Source: an uncultured Bacillota bacterium
GTDB taxonomy: Bacteria > Bacillota > Clostridia > Oscillospirales > Oscillospiraceae
Direction of reading: 5' to 3'
Assembly (NCBI GenBank): GCA_947172355.1
Contig: CAMWBA010000005.1
Coordinates: 1 to 45,930, forward strand
Length of the DNA: 45,930 nt
The translations under genes were made by a program, and so were the position numbers. Of this stretch, positions 25,901 to 33,704 are shown one piece after another (within the stretch, counting starts at the first letter, position 1; the number at the start of each line of letters is the position of its first letter). A model generated the notes under the pieces. It was given only the letters and a program-made list of their open reading frames with translations, did not search any database and was not told the DNA's origin.

Positions 25901-26004
25901 AGATAATACAGCAGGGCATCCGCCTTTTTATAGGGGAGGCTCAGCGTCCGGCCGTCCGCTGTGACCTTGGGAATCCCAAACAGCTTTGCATCCAATCGTG
26001 CCAT
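22951..26004 (-). CDS. Large BTAD-AAA-TPR transcriptional regulator (AfsR/SARP-like)
   Basis: A 1017-residue protein. Residues 1 to about 95 form an OmpR-type winged helix (ELIGLLWPDSSSQSALKNLR, typical of SARP proteins). Residues about 95-235 are a bacterial transcriptional activator domain made of TPR-like helices. Residues about 260-500 are a STAND-type ATPase (EGEAGIGKT as Walker A; LLIFEDIHWMD as Walker B). The rest is TPR-like repeats. Such proteins sense an unknown ligand through the repeats and switch on nearby operons. There is no C-terminal LuxR domain. Candidate targets are the BCCT/lyase operon and the Mo-hydroxylase operon upstream, but this is only positional inference. Confidence 0.85.
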   Translation of the reverse strand: MARLDAKLFGIPKVTADGRTLSLPYKKADALLYYLVLKRRAARSELIGLLWPDSSSQSALKNLRHAIYSIRKELGWDPFSGGQRTVLELAPEVEVWCDVSEFLATGEPSLYSGELLQGFVVPKAEAFESWLMGERASLQAWYLRVLLEAGQECYSQGELERAEQLCLAYLETDPVEENAVMLLMRICCAQQQFRRAIALYQDLCQQLSSEFGIAPLKETTALYYEIADQWNDRASQMDEREEEPLMGKEQALRALLALCGMTAGVHQEPCLLLEGEAGIGKTYLLDYLLGKYDLSDWLVCRGFCYQTEKSGSLTVWNSILMALVTELELRHIPIPEQYAQTAAALFPGLTGQQEPQLTGADCGFPLQSDYYASLRSLLTIFSVVARRVPVLLIFEDIHWMDRGSAELLSLFLRRLSKQDVAVICTARDILPAHMEQFVDDGLRDKVLRRQALRRFTLKETERFLYQCVDRELHAELVELAYRNTGGNALLLAQLADALKEKEELSDLPQIPEDIIAYRLASLSQDERRVLELVSVFISWAPFQALSAILQKETLELTYLCHQLTQKKLLAEGVKGERLEYCFAHERIKSAVLQQQSESGRRLLHLRAAKYWEERLEAGQAAPYDQLIHHYTAGGDRFRSFRYQVLSLNAYAGLCYELLPTLTADPRTGLGGADGLVDYFQTMEAELEELRRFAPDSRELDRLELILLHIQSRCYIHDGRYEKGLAVLRRLLDCCGQMKDRNMEIQGRLQLVYYGIQTGNRQVMDEHLTILRGLLKGMEHSADYGIYLRLSGLLELMRGRYPAARIILERSIETFQGLDSNMDGRYAINIAGVYNYIAETYRLEGDYDQAFSNYDQAIAYNRNRGCYPGAALFYTNYGVAAYQSGNIQEAKRLFRYAISIYEESHEYSEYPIALSYTALFDSQEGNLDQAAERISSALKLCDTIGSPWWKGVAIYITWKIRNLMKEKRWSCPRLEALWPDSETEHCTWGLSYLRRLQPRIETRELEQALQRAAEEETP

Positions 26005-26114
26005 GTTACAGCCCTCTCTCCTGCATTTCTATATTCTTGTCCAATGTGGTTACTTTATCAGAATTCCCAGCAAACCGCAACTCTTTTCCTCCATTCCGCC
26101 TTTTCCGCTTAACA

Positions 26115-26154
26115 GCACGGCGGCCGCTCTCTGAACAGAGAGCAGCCGCCGTGC
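26115..26154 (-). terminator. Long bipartite hairpin between BCCT gene and regulator
   Basis: Outer stem GCACGGCGGC/GCCGCCGTGC and inner stem GCTCTCT/AGAGAGC with loop GAAC and one internal mismatch. There is no T-run on either side. It lies 45 bases past the transporter stop and likely insulates that operon. Confidence 0.65.
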
Positions 26155-26198
26155 CGGAAAAAGAGATAAAAGAGAATGGTAGGGAAGCGTTCGCCGGA

Positions 26199-27773
26199 TT
26201 ACTCCGCCGCGTCCTCCTCTTTGGCGTAGGTGTCGGCATAGCTGCCCAGCAGCTTAAAGCAGCTGACCGCCATCGCCGCCACCACAAAGAGCAGGGGGAA
26301 CGCGCAGGTGATGGCAAGCAGTTTTGTGGCGTTAATGCCGGAGGTGTTGCCGGTGATTCCAGCCACCAGGATGTTGACAAAGGCCAGAGCTGCCATGACC
26401 ACCCCCCAGAAGATTTTGATTTTAGCGGGCGGCTCCTCCGCCGCGACATCCTCGCCGGTGAGGGTGATGGAGGCCACCGTGGTGGTCATGGATTCGCACA
26501 GGGTGACGACCGACAGGAATGCAGTAACCATAAAGATCACCGACAGGATTTTGCTCAAGGGGAGATTCTGGAAGAAGGCGAATACCGCCGCCTCGGTGCC
26601 AAGGTCGGCCATCGCCTGACGGATCCCGGCGCCGCCGGCCTCCATATAGATGGCCGCGCCGCCAAAGATGGCAAACCACAGCATACCAAACAGTCCGGGC
26701 AGAACAAAGTTGAACAGGGAGAACTCTTTCAAGGTACGGCCCTGGGCAATCTTGGCCAGGAACATACCGGTGAGGGGGGTATAGGCAATCATAAAGGACC
26801 AGTAGTTGATGGTCCACCAGGTAGGCCACATGGCGGTCTCAGCGCCGTCGGCCATTACCCCTAGATAGGTGTTCTGTACGATCCAGTTTTGGGCAAAGAA
26901 GCCCATGGACTCGGTTCCCATCGCCAGAATTTCTTTGGTCTGGGCGCAGAAGAACACATAGACCAGCAAAAGCATATAGATCTTGGCGTTCTTATCGGAC
27001 AGCCAGCGCACACCATTTCCGATGCCGCTGACACTGCCGATAATGAAAGTAATCACAATGACCACCGTGATGATAAACCAATGCTTCGCCTCCGGGGTAA
27101 AGCCGGCCAGGATGCCCAGTCCGGAACCCAACTGCATGGAGGAAACGCCCAGACTGGCGGACACACCGCCAGCGATGCCGAATACACACAGCAAATCCAC
27201 CAGATTGCCGACATTTCCGTTGATCCGGTCTCCAATCAGGGGATAGAGGCTGGAGGAGACATTATAGGGCTTGCCCAGATTGTATACGCACACCCCAATG
27301 ACAATGCCCACAGCGCAGTAGTAGGCATATAGCGGCAGCCCCCAGTGCATATAGCAGGTGCTCAGCGCATAGAGCGCGGACATGCGGCTGCCGCCCCCTT
27401 CCACCAGACCGGGAATGCCGTCTATGTAATGGGTGATGGGCTCGGCAATCCCCCAGAACACGATACCGGTGGCGATGCCGCTGCACAGGGAGATGGCGAA
27501 CCAGTTCCACTTGCTCATGGTGGGTTTGGCATTGGGACCGCCAATGCGGATGGACCCCACTTTCTTGGAGAACAGCACCCACACGCAGATTATGATAAGG
27601 ACAATGGTGACGATCTGGTACAGCCAGCCAAACCACCCGGCAGCAAAGCCCACTACGGCGTTCTGTGCCGCCGCAAAGGCCTCCGGAACAAGGATACCTA
27701 AGAGCGTGACAAGAATATAGATGGCGCACAGGGGAATAAAGACGCTTTTTCGAATTTGAAAGCCTTTTTTCAT
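26199..27773 (-). CDS. BCCT-family transporter (betaine/carnitine/choline type)
   Basis: A 524-residue protein with about twelve membrane segments. It has the family signature SGIATGIVFWGIAEPITHY (residues about 96-114) and the Trp-rich TM8 segment WWTINYWSFMIAYTPLTG that forms the cation-pi box for quaternary ammonium groups. It would import a trimethylammonium compound, driven by sodium or by exchange as in CaiT. There is no long C-terminal osmosensing tail, which favours nutrient uptake over osmoprotection. ATG 27773 follows GGAGGAAG. It lies 100 bases after the lyase gene on the same strand, so co-transcription is likely. Confidence 0.9.
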   Translation of the reverse strand: MKKGFQIRKSVFIPLCAIYILVTLLGILVPEAFAAAQNAVVGFAAGWFGWLYQIVTIVLIIICVWVLFSKKVGSIRIGGPNAKPTMSKWNWFAISLCSGIATGIVFWGIAEPITHYIDGIPGLVEGGGSRMSALYALSTCYMHWGLPLYAYYCAVGIVIGVCVYNLGKPYNVSSSLYPLIGDRINGNVGNLVDLLCVFGIAGGVSASLGVSSMQLGSGLGILAGFTPEAKHWFIITVVIVITFIIGSVSGIGNGVRWLSDKNAKIYMLLLVYVFFCAQTKEILAMGTESMGFFAQNWIVQNTYLGVMADGAETAMWPTWWTINYWSFMIAYTPLTGMFLAKIAQGRTLKEFSLFNFVLPGLFGMLWFAIFGGAAIYMEAGGAGIRQAMADLGTEAAVFAFFQNLPLSKILSVIFMVTAFLSVVTLCESMTTTVASITLTGEDVAAEEPPAKIKIFWGVVMAALAFVNILVAGITGNTSGINATKLLAITCAFPLLFVVAAMAVSCFKLLGSYADTYAKEEDAAE

Positions 27774-27804
27774 AATCTTCCTCCTTATATGCAGTACGCA
27801 TATA

Positions 27805-27818
27805 CCGGTCCGGACCGG
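27805..27818. promoter_or_regulatory. Perfect 14-base palindrome upstream of the BCCT gene
   Basis: CCGGTCCGGACCGG reads identically on both strands, 32 bases before the transporter start and 57 bases after the lyase stop. It may be an operator or an mRNA processing hairpin. No protein can be assigned. Confidence 0.4.
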
Positions 27819-27874
27819 CTCTTTTTGCGCTCACAGTGTAACACTTCGGCGTTGATACAACGTTGAATGCGCCT

Positions 27875-29392
27875 TTACTCCCGGTCTGCCGCCAGGATTG
27901 CCTGGTCCATCCGGCCCTCTTGGATCAAGCGGTATGCCGTTTCAATATCCACGCTCAGGTTCCGGTCCTGATCCAAAAAGGGAACCTCTTTGCGCAGCGC
28001 AGCGTAGACCGCTCCGGTTACCCGGCCTAAGCCGGGCTTCTTCCGCAGGTCGATGGCCTGGGCGGCGTGCATAGCCTCAATCCCCAGCATATACCGCAGA
28101 TTGTCCAAAATCCGCATCACCTTAGCGGCCGCCAGGGGCAGGTTGCTGGCATGGTCCTCAATGGAACCGGCTACCGCAATAAAGTCCATGGAACTGGGGT
28201 TGGCCAACATCCGGTTTTCCGCGTCCAACACGGTGAACACCTTTTGAATGGTACCATAAGCGATGGTCTTTACCTCCGCAGGGGTAAGGAAGCGGGTCAA
28301 TCCGGTAAACGCCGGGTCGGCTAGGTGGATCAGCCGGTAGCAGATGCACTTTGACATGTGGTTCAAGGCAGCGGCCAGCATTTCCACCCCCAGGGCCAGG
28401 GTGGTGGTTTCAAAGTTCTGGCTGACACAGGTGGTGCCGTCCTCGTAGTGAATGAACGGGTTGTCGTCGGTGGCGTTGATTTGGATCTCCATGTGGCGCT
28501 CCACAAACTCCACCGCGTCCAGCACCGCCCCGTGCACACCGCTGGCACAGCGGAAGCTGAGGGGATCCTGGAGGGCACGATTGGGATCGGGCCGCTCCAG
28601 ATAACTGCCCTCCAAATAGCGCAGGCATTGGGCGGCGCATTGGCTCTGGCCGCTGAGGCCGCGGGCATCGTTGGGCGCCTTCCCCATGGGCTGAAGGCCG
28701 CCGTTCAGCCCCTCCAAGCTCAGGCAAAACACCGCATTGGCCTCCCGCAGCAGCTGCCGTGTCTGAACGAGCATCACCGCTACAAGCGCTTCGCCCTGGG
28801 CGTTGGAAGAGACAATGGACAGCCCGTCCTTTGGCCCCAGTACCGCCGGAGCAATCCCCTCCGCAGCCAGCGCCTGGCTGGCCGGGACAATCTCCCCTTG
28901 GTACTCCACCTCGCCCTGGCCGATCATGGCTTGGCCGATAAGGGACAGGGTACTGATATCCCCCTCCCCGATGGATCCCCGCTGAAGGACCCGGGGATGG
29001 ATGCCCCGGTTCAGAAAAAGCTGATACATGGTTAAGATGTCCACCGCAATTCCAGTACGGCCGCACAGGGCTGTGTTCAGCCGGATACACAGCATAGCCC
29101 GAACCTCTTCCACCGAGCAGTAGGGCCGGATGCCCAGCGAGTGGCTGTTGATCAGGTTGCGGTTATAGGTCTCGAAAAATTCCGGGTCGAACTCTTTGTC
29201 CTTGTTCCAGCCTACTCCCCGGTTTAGACCATAGACCGGCTTACCCTCCGCCGCCATATCAAACAGGACCTGACGGGCCTGTGCGGCCCGCTCCAGCGCC
29301 TGGGGGTCCAGCTCCACCGGACGGCGGTCATACGCCACCTGACGCAGCTCCTCCAAAGTGAGTCCGCTCCCATTTAAAACGATGGGTTCCAT
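27875..29392 (-). CDS. Aromatic ammonia-lyase family protein lacking the MIO triad
   Basis: A 505-residue protein of the HAL/PAL superfamily over its full length. The segment that makes the MIO cofactor, normally GS-x-GASGDL, reads GSIGEGDI (139-146): the Ala-Ser-Gly is absent and one residue is missing, so no MIO can form. Several other active-site positions of histidine ammonia-lyase are kept: Tyr54 (YGLN), His84 (SHS), Gln275 and Arg281 (QDPLSFR), Phe327 and Glu412. The usual Tyr in QDPYSLR is Leu278. Loss of MIO fits elimination of a good leaving group such as trimethylamine (ergothionase-like chemistry) rather than ammonia. It is paired with a BCCT transporter. ATG 29392 has a GGAAT-type weak binding site. 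Confidence 0.88.
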   Translation of the reverse strand: MEPIVLNGSGLTLEELRQVAYDRRPVELDPQALERAAQARQVLFDMAAEGKPVYGLNRGVGWNKDKEFDPEFFETYNRNLINSHSLGIRPYCSVEEVRAMLCIRLNTALCGRTGIAVDILTMYQLFLNRGIHPRVLQRGSIGEGDISTLSLIGQAMIGQGEVEYQGEIVPASQALAAEGIAPAVLGPKDGLSIVSSNAQGEALVAVMLVQTRQLLREANAVFCLSLEGLNGGLQPMGKAPNDARGLSGQSQCAAQCLRYLEGSYLERPDPNRALQDPLSFRCASGVHGAVLDAVEFVERHMEIQINATDDNPFIHYEDGTTCVSQNFETTTLALGVEMLAAALNHMSKCICYRLIHLADPAFTGLTRFLTPAEVKTIAYGTIQKVFTVLDAENRMLANPSSMDFIAVAGSIEDHASNLPLAAAKVMRILDNLRYMLGIEAMHAAQAIDLRKKPGLGRVTGAVYAALRKEVPFLDQDRNLSVDIETAYRLIQEGRMDQAILAADRE

Positions 29393-29467
29393 ATAATTCC
29401 TTCTCTCCGTTTCTAGTTTGGCCCGCTTGCCTTGGGCCGTCTATAATGGTTATCATATAGAAATAGG

Positions 29468-29496
29468 GTTGAATTTTAGTCAAAAACAGATTCAAC
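29468..29496. promoter_or_regulatory. Inverted repeat in the divergent lyase/hydroxylase promoter region
   Basis: GTTGAAT (29468-29474) and ATTCAAC (29490-29496) are separated by 15 bases, in the middle of the 188-base gap between the two divergent operons. On the minus strand TTGACT (29482-29477) with TATATG about 18 bases on could be the lyase promoter; on the plus strand TATAAA near 29519 is a possible -10. A shared regulator binding here would control both operons. Confidence 0.5.
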
Positions 29497-29580
29497 GCTT
29501 TTTCAATCATCCCTGTGCTATAAATATGTTGCTTGAAATGGATAAAAAACACGATTATTTTAACGGAGGAGGCATGTCTT

Positions 29581-31836
29581 ATGCATCTGGTCGGTGTCAG
29601 CCATCCGATCCAGGACGCACGGGGCAAGGCTGCCGGTCGCACCCGCTATGCGGCGGACCTGGTGCTGCCCCGTATGGCCCATGTCGCTATGGTGTTCAGC
29701 ACAGTCCCTCATGGGTACGTCACCTCAGTGGATGCCAGCCAGGCCCTGGCGCTGGAAGGGGTCTATGGAGTATTTCACTGCTTTAACACCCCGGAGTACC
29801 GCTTCAACCGGTATCGCAGCCAATACTCGCAAACACTCATTCCGGAGGAGCCGGTTTTTGCCCGGCGGGTCCGCTTTGTGGGGGACCGGGTGGCCGCCGT
29901 AGCCGCCCGCGACCTGGAGACTGCCCGCCGTGCGGCGGCGCTGGTCCAGGTGGAGTATCAGCCGCTGCCCTGCGCCCTCACCTTTGAACAGGCACTGGAG
30001 GGAATCAACTGCCTGGAGGGGGAGTCCCCCATCCGGGACGAGTTTACCATGGAAATCGGGACGCCCCCTTCCTTGGAAGAGGGCCTGATCGCGGTCACCG
30101 CCCACACAGAGCTGGGCCGGCTGCACCATGCGGCCATGGAGCCCCACGTCTGCGTGGCCGACTATGACCCCGACCTTGACGAGCTGACCCTGCGCAGTCC
30201 CAACCAGTCTGTCCACGGCATCCGCACCGTGGTAGCCGACATGCTGGGGATGCCATACAGCCGGGTCCGCGTGGTGAAAACTACCATGGGCGGCTCCTTC
30301 GGCTCCAAGCAGGAGTGGACGGTGGAGCCGGTGGCCGCTGTGGTGGCCCGCCAGCTGAGGCGCCCCGTTAAACTGGTCTATGACCGCGCCGCTGTGATGC
30401 GCTCTATTGTATGCCGGGGACCTATGCGGGCAGAGATGACCATGCGCTTTCAGCCGGACGGCACTCTGGTCAGCCTCGACCTGGACCTGCTCAGCGACGC
30501 AGGCGGATATATTGCCAACTCTTCCGATTATGTCCACACCTTGGTGGGAAAAATGTTCCGCTGTTACCGCATCCCCTATGGCCGTACCCATGTCCGCCTG
30601 GTCTCCAGCAACACGCCGGTCTCCGGCTCCTTCCGGGGCTGGAGCAGTCCGGAGGTGGCCCTGATGCTGGAGCACACCATGGAAAAGGCCGCCAGAGTCC
30701 TGGACATGGACCCGGTCCAGCTTCGGCTGAAAAATGTCCTTCTTCCAGGGGAGCGGGACCCCAAAAGCGGCCTGCCCATGGAGGAAGTACGCACCCGGGA
30801 ATGTCTTCTTCTGGGGGCGGAACGGTTTTGCTGGACAGAGAAACGCCGGGAAGACGCTGCCTTCAACGCCGCCAGCCCCCGATTCCGCCGGGGCACTGCG
30901 GTGGCCTGCGGCGGGCACGGCAACACCTACTACCCCAGATACAACGATTTTGCGGGCGTCGAAATGCGGATGTGCGAGGATGGGAGTGTCCAAGTGGAGG
31001 TGAGTATCCACGACCACGGCTGCGGCACCGGGATGGCCTTTCAGATGATTGTGGCCGAGGCCCTGGAACTGCCCATTCAACAAATCCGTCTCAAAGAGGC
31101 GGATACCGCCCATACTCCCTTTGACTTTGGCTGTTACGCCAGCCGGGGCACCTTTGTGGTGGGGAGGGCTGCCCAGCTTTGCGCCCTGAAGCTGCGGGAT
31201 GAAATTCTCAACGTCGCCGCCCAAAAGCTGGACACCACCCCCGACCGGCTCTATTTCGACGGTCCCTCTGTCCGCAGCAAGGACAGCCCGGAGATAACTC
31301 TGAGCTACAAGGATGTGTCCTGGTACGCCCTTGGAACCCTGTGCCGGGAACTGACCGCCCAGGAAAAACATGCGGTCCGTTCCAACCCCGGCGTCACCGG
31401 CACTCACTTCGCCCATGTGGAGGTGGATACCTGGACCGGGCTGACCCGTGTGCTGGACTATTTGGCCGTCCACGACATCGGCCAGTCCATCAACCCGGAG
31501 ATGTGTGCAGCTCAAGTTCAAGGCGCCGTCCAAATGGGGTGCGGCGCCGCCTTGCGGGAGGAAATTGAAATCTCTTCCAACGGGCAGAGCACCTGCTCCC
31601 TGGCAAAATATCACCTGATGAACGCCCCCGACCTGCCGGACATCCAGGTGGAACTGATTCAGGACGGCCGTTCCCAGGAGGGTCCCTATGGGGCCAAGTC
31701 CATCGGCGAAGTCAGCTTTGTTCCGGCTGCCCCGGCGGTGGCCGCCGCTGTCAACCAGGCCCTTGGCAGCGACATGGGCCGTATCCCCATGACGCCGGAC
31801 CGAATTATGGAAACCATCGCAAAGGAGGGGCGCTGA
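29581..31836 (+). CDS. Molybdenum hydroxylase large subunit (xanthine dehydrogenase family)
   Basis: A 751-residue molybdopterin-binding subunit. It begins with the small aldehyde-oxidase N-domain (GRTRYAADLVLP, then RVRFVGDRVAAVAA) and continues with the two cofactor domains. Key segments: GGSFGSKQE (family GGGFGGK), SGSFRGWSSPE (family YRG.G.PE, keeping Arg), HDHGCGTGM near residue 480 (family GQG; Gln replaced by Cys) and GAKSIGE with the catalytic Glu710. It would hydroxylate a heteroaromatic or similar substrate with water-derived oxygen. ATG 29581 follows GGAGGAGG; the ATG at 29574 is out of frame. It heads a three-gene operon with the Fe-S and FAD subunits. The substrate is unknown. 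Confidence 0.9.
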   Translation: MHLVGVSHPIQDARGKAAGRTRYAADLVLPRMAHVAMVFSTVPHGYVTSVDASQALALEGVYGVFHCFNTPEYRFNRYRSQYSQTLIPEEPVFARRVRFVGDRVAAVAARDLETARRAAALVQVEYQPLPCALTFEQALEGINCLEGESPIRDEFTMEIGTPPSLEEGLIAVTAHTELGRLHHAAMEPHVCVADYDPDLDELTLRSPNQSVHGIRTVVADMLGMPYSRVRVVKTTMGGSFGSKQEWTVEPVAAVVARQLRRPVKLVYDRAAVMRSIVCRGPMRAEMTMRFQPDGTLVSLDLDLLSDAGGYIANSSDYVHTLVGKMFRCYRIPYGRTHVRLVSSNTPVSGSFRGWSSPEVALMLEHTMEKAARVLDMDPVQLRLKNVLLPGERDPKSGLPMEEVRTRECLLLGAERFCWTEKRREDAAFNAASPRFRRGTAVACGGHGNTYYPRYNDFAGVEMRMCEDGSVQVEVSIHDHGCGTGMAFQMIVAEALELPIQQIRLKEADTAHTPFDFGCYASRGTFVVGRAAQLCALKLRDEILNVAAQKLDTTPDRLYFDGPSVRSKDSPEITLSYKDVSWYALGTLCRELTAQEKHAVRSNPGVTGTHFAHVEVDTWTGLTRVLDYLAVHDIGQSINPEMCAAQVQGAVQMGCGAALREEIEISSNGQSTCSLAKYHLMNAPDLPDIQVELIQDGRSQEGPYGAKSIGEVSFVPAAPAVAAAVNQALGSDMGRIPMTPDRIMETIAKEGR

Positions 31837-31837
31837 G

Positions 31838-32308
31838 ATGAAATTGGATTTCTTTGTCAACGAGGAGGCTGTCACCCTGGAGACCCAGCCCCAGCGCCGC
31901 CTGCTGGACATTCTCCGTGAGGACCTGGGACTGACGGGCACCAAGGAGGGCTGTTCGGAAGGGGAGTGCGGGGCCTGCACCGTTTTGTTGGACGATTTGG
32001 CTGTTCACTCCTGCCTCACCCTGGCCGCTCAGCTTCAAGGCCGGCGCGTAACCACCATTGAGGGACTGGAGAAAAACGGGGAGTTGGATATCTTGCAGCG
32101 CTGCTTTGTGGAGGAAATCGCCATTCAGTGCGGCTTCTGCACCACAGGGATGATTATGTCCGCCAAGGCCCTTCTGCTGCAAAATCCTCACCCAACGCCG
32201 GAGGAGATACGCACCGCCCTGTCGGGCAATCTCTGCCGCTGTTCCGGTTATGTGCAGATTGTCAAAGCTGTCAGCCGTGCGGCCGACGAGATGGGAGGCC
32301 GCGTATGA
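31838..32308 (+). CDS. Molybdenum hydroxylase 2Fe-2S subunit
   Basis: A 156-residue subunit with two iron-sulfur clusters: the plant-type ferredoxin site (GCSEGECGACTVLLD, then SCL; residues about 40-60) and the C-terminal helical site (QCGFCTTGMIM and NLCRCSGY). It passes electrons from the molybdenum centre to the FAD subunit. ATG 31838 starts one base after the large-subunit stop, and the stop overlaps the FAD subunit start. Length is typical for XdhC/CoxS subunits. Confidence 0.95.
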   Translation: MKLDFFVNEEAVTLETQPQRRLLDILREDLGLTGTKEGCSEGECGACTVLLDDLAVHSCLTLAAQLQGRRVTTIEGLEKNGELDILQRCFVEEIAIQCGFCTTGMIMSAKALLLQNPHPTPEEIRTALSGNLCRCSGYVQIVKAVSRAADEMGGRV

Positions 32309-33135
32309 GCACCTGTTATATTCCAAAGACGGTGGAGGAACTGGGGGGTGCCCTGGGCCATCTCACCGAGGACAGTCTGATTTTGGCCGGCGGCACCGAC
32401 CTGGTTCTGCACCTGCGGGCAGAACACCTCCAGCCAGACGTTCTGCTGTCTCTGTGCGGCGTACCCCAGCTGCGCATCATTGAGATCACCTCAGAACAGG
32501 CTTCCATTGGGGCCATGGCCACTATGGCGGAGATTCACAAGGCTATGGACGGTCTGCCTGACCTGCAGGCGCTGGCCGACGCTGCCGGCGGCGTCGGCTC
32601 CCCTCAGATCCGCAACAAAGGCACCATCGGCGGCAATGCCGCCAACGCCTCTGCCGCCGCCGACCTGCCTCCGGTGCTGTGGCTGCTCAACGCCCAGGCG
32701 GAGATTATGGGCCCCGGCGGCGTACGCCGCACCATCTCTGTCCAGGAACTGGCCGACGGTCACCAGGGAAATACACTTGCCTTGGGCGAAGTGGTTCTCC
32801 GGTTCCTCATCGACCGCACCGCTTTTACAGGCTGGCGCTCTGCATTTGTAAAGCTGGGCCACCGCTCCCAAGTGACCATTTCCCGTATCGGTATGGCAAT
32901 GGCTCTGCTTCAAGCGGCGGACGGCACCATTCAAGACGCCCGCGTGGTGGCAGGAGCCATTAAGCCTGTCCCCTTCCCTCTCCCCGCCGCTGAAGCAATC
33001 CTCCGTGGAAAGAGGCCCGACCCAGGTCTCGCAGTTGAACTGGGGGAGACCTTTAAAGGCAATACCCGCAGAGTTTATAAGGAAAACGCCGCAAAAGGCG
33101 TATTCCAGGATACCCTGCTGCGTTTTCAACCCTAA
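32305..33135 (+). CDS. Molybdenum hydroxylase FAD subunit
   Basis: A 276-residue FAD-binding (CoxM/XdhB-type) subunit. The FAD pyrophosphate loop is AGGTDLVL near residues 29-36 and the second FAD contact is RNKGTIGGNAANASAAADLPP near residue 105. It would hand electrons to NAD or another acceptor. There is no extra 4Fe-4S insertion of the 4-hydroxybenzoyl-CoA reductase type. The start overlaps the Fe-S gene stop as ATGA, and an intrinsic terminator follows the gene. Confidence 0.93.
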   Translation: MSTCYIPKTVEELGGALGHLTEDSLILAGGTDLVLHLRAEHLQPDVLLSLCGVPQLRIIEITSEQASIGAMATMAEIHKAMDGLPDLQALADAAGGVGSPQIRNKGTIGGNAANASAAADLPPVLWLLNAQAEIMGPGGVRRTISVQELADGHQGNTLALGEVVLRFLIDRTAFTGWRSAFVKLGHRSQVTISRIGMAMALLQAADGTIQDARVVAGAIKPVPFPLPAAEAILRGKRPDPGLAVELGETFKGNTRRVYKENAAKGVFQDTLLRFQP

Positions 33136-33149
33136 ACGCTCAGCATGGA

Positions 33150-33185
33150 AAACTGCCGGTCGGAGTGTCCGACCGGCAGTTTTTC
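33150..33185 (+). terminator. Intrinsic terminator of the Mo-hydroxylase operon
   Basis: AAACTGCCGGTCGGA (33150-33164), loop GTG, and the exact complement (33168-33182) followed by T residues. It sits 14 bases past the FAD subunit stop and ends the three-gene operon; it also faces the convergent gene. Confidence 0.9.
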
Positions 33186-33203
33186 GGCTGATCCCGGCTC
33201 CGC

Positions 33204-33704
33204 TTATGTGTGTTTAAAGCCCAGTCCGTCCTGGATGGCCTGCATCGTGGCGTCGTCAAACCGGTAGCTGAAATCCCGGATGCCAATGGTAAAGCCCTTT
33301 TTGCGGTACAGCCACAGCACTGCGGAATTGCGCACCCTCTGCTTCAAGGTCCAGGCCCGGCCTGGCACTCCAGGGTGATACACCACGTCCTTCAAATTTT
33401 CATAGGACGTGCGTCTGCCGTTCAGGACCAGCCCCCGCTGGTAAAACAGCGCCCCGGTGCTCCCGGATTTTTTGGGGATTTCTACCATCAGCTCCCCAAA
33501 TTCCGGATCGGCCGCCCCCTGTGCCTTGGGACCGTTCCACTCCAAGACGGTCTGTCCCCCGTGGCGCCTGCGCTGTTCCTCTGCCTGAGCCTGACGGCTG
33601 CGCTGGCTGGCATTCCAGGCCCGCAGAAAGCTGACCATCAGGATGACAGCGCCGGCAAGGAGAATGAGGGGCAGCAAATCAATGACAAGAATCAGAAATT
33701 CCAC
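33204..33704 (-). CDS. Membrane-anchored hypothetical protein
   Basis: A 166-residue protein I do not recognise. Residues 1 to about 25 are a hydrophobic anchor (FLILVIDLLPLILLAGAVILM), followed by a charged stretch rich in Arg and Gln and a soluble domain of about 110 residues with GALFYQRGLVLNGRRTSYENL. GTG 33704 is chosen because AAAGGAGGTG lies eight bases upstream; the earlier in-frame codons have no binding site. It is convergent with the Mo-hydroxylase operon and stands alone. Confidence 0.7.
   Translation of the reverse strand: MEFLILVIDLLPLILLAGAVILMVSFLRAWNASQRSRQAQAEEQRRRHGGQTVLEWNGPKAQGAADPEFGELMVEIPKKSGSTGALFYQRGLVLNGRRTSYENLKDVVYHPGVPGRAWTLKQRVRNSAVLWLYRKKGFTIGIRDFSYRFDDATMQAIQDGLGFKHT

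Noticed and set aside
29725-31980. 751-codon open frame on the minus strand of the Mo-hydroxylase
   Set aside because: Shadow caused by high GC and few stops; the plus frame has all family motifs.
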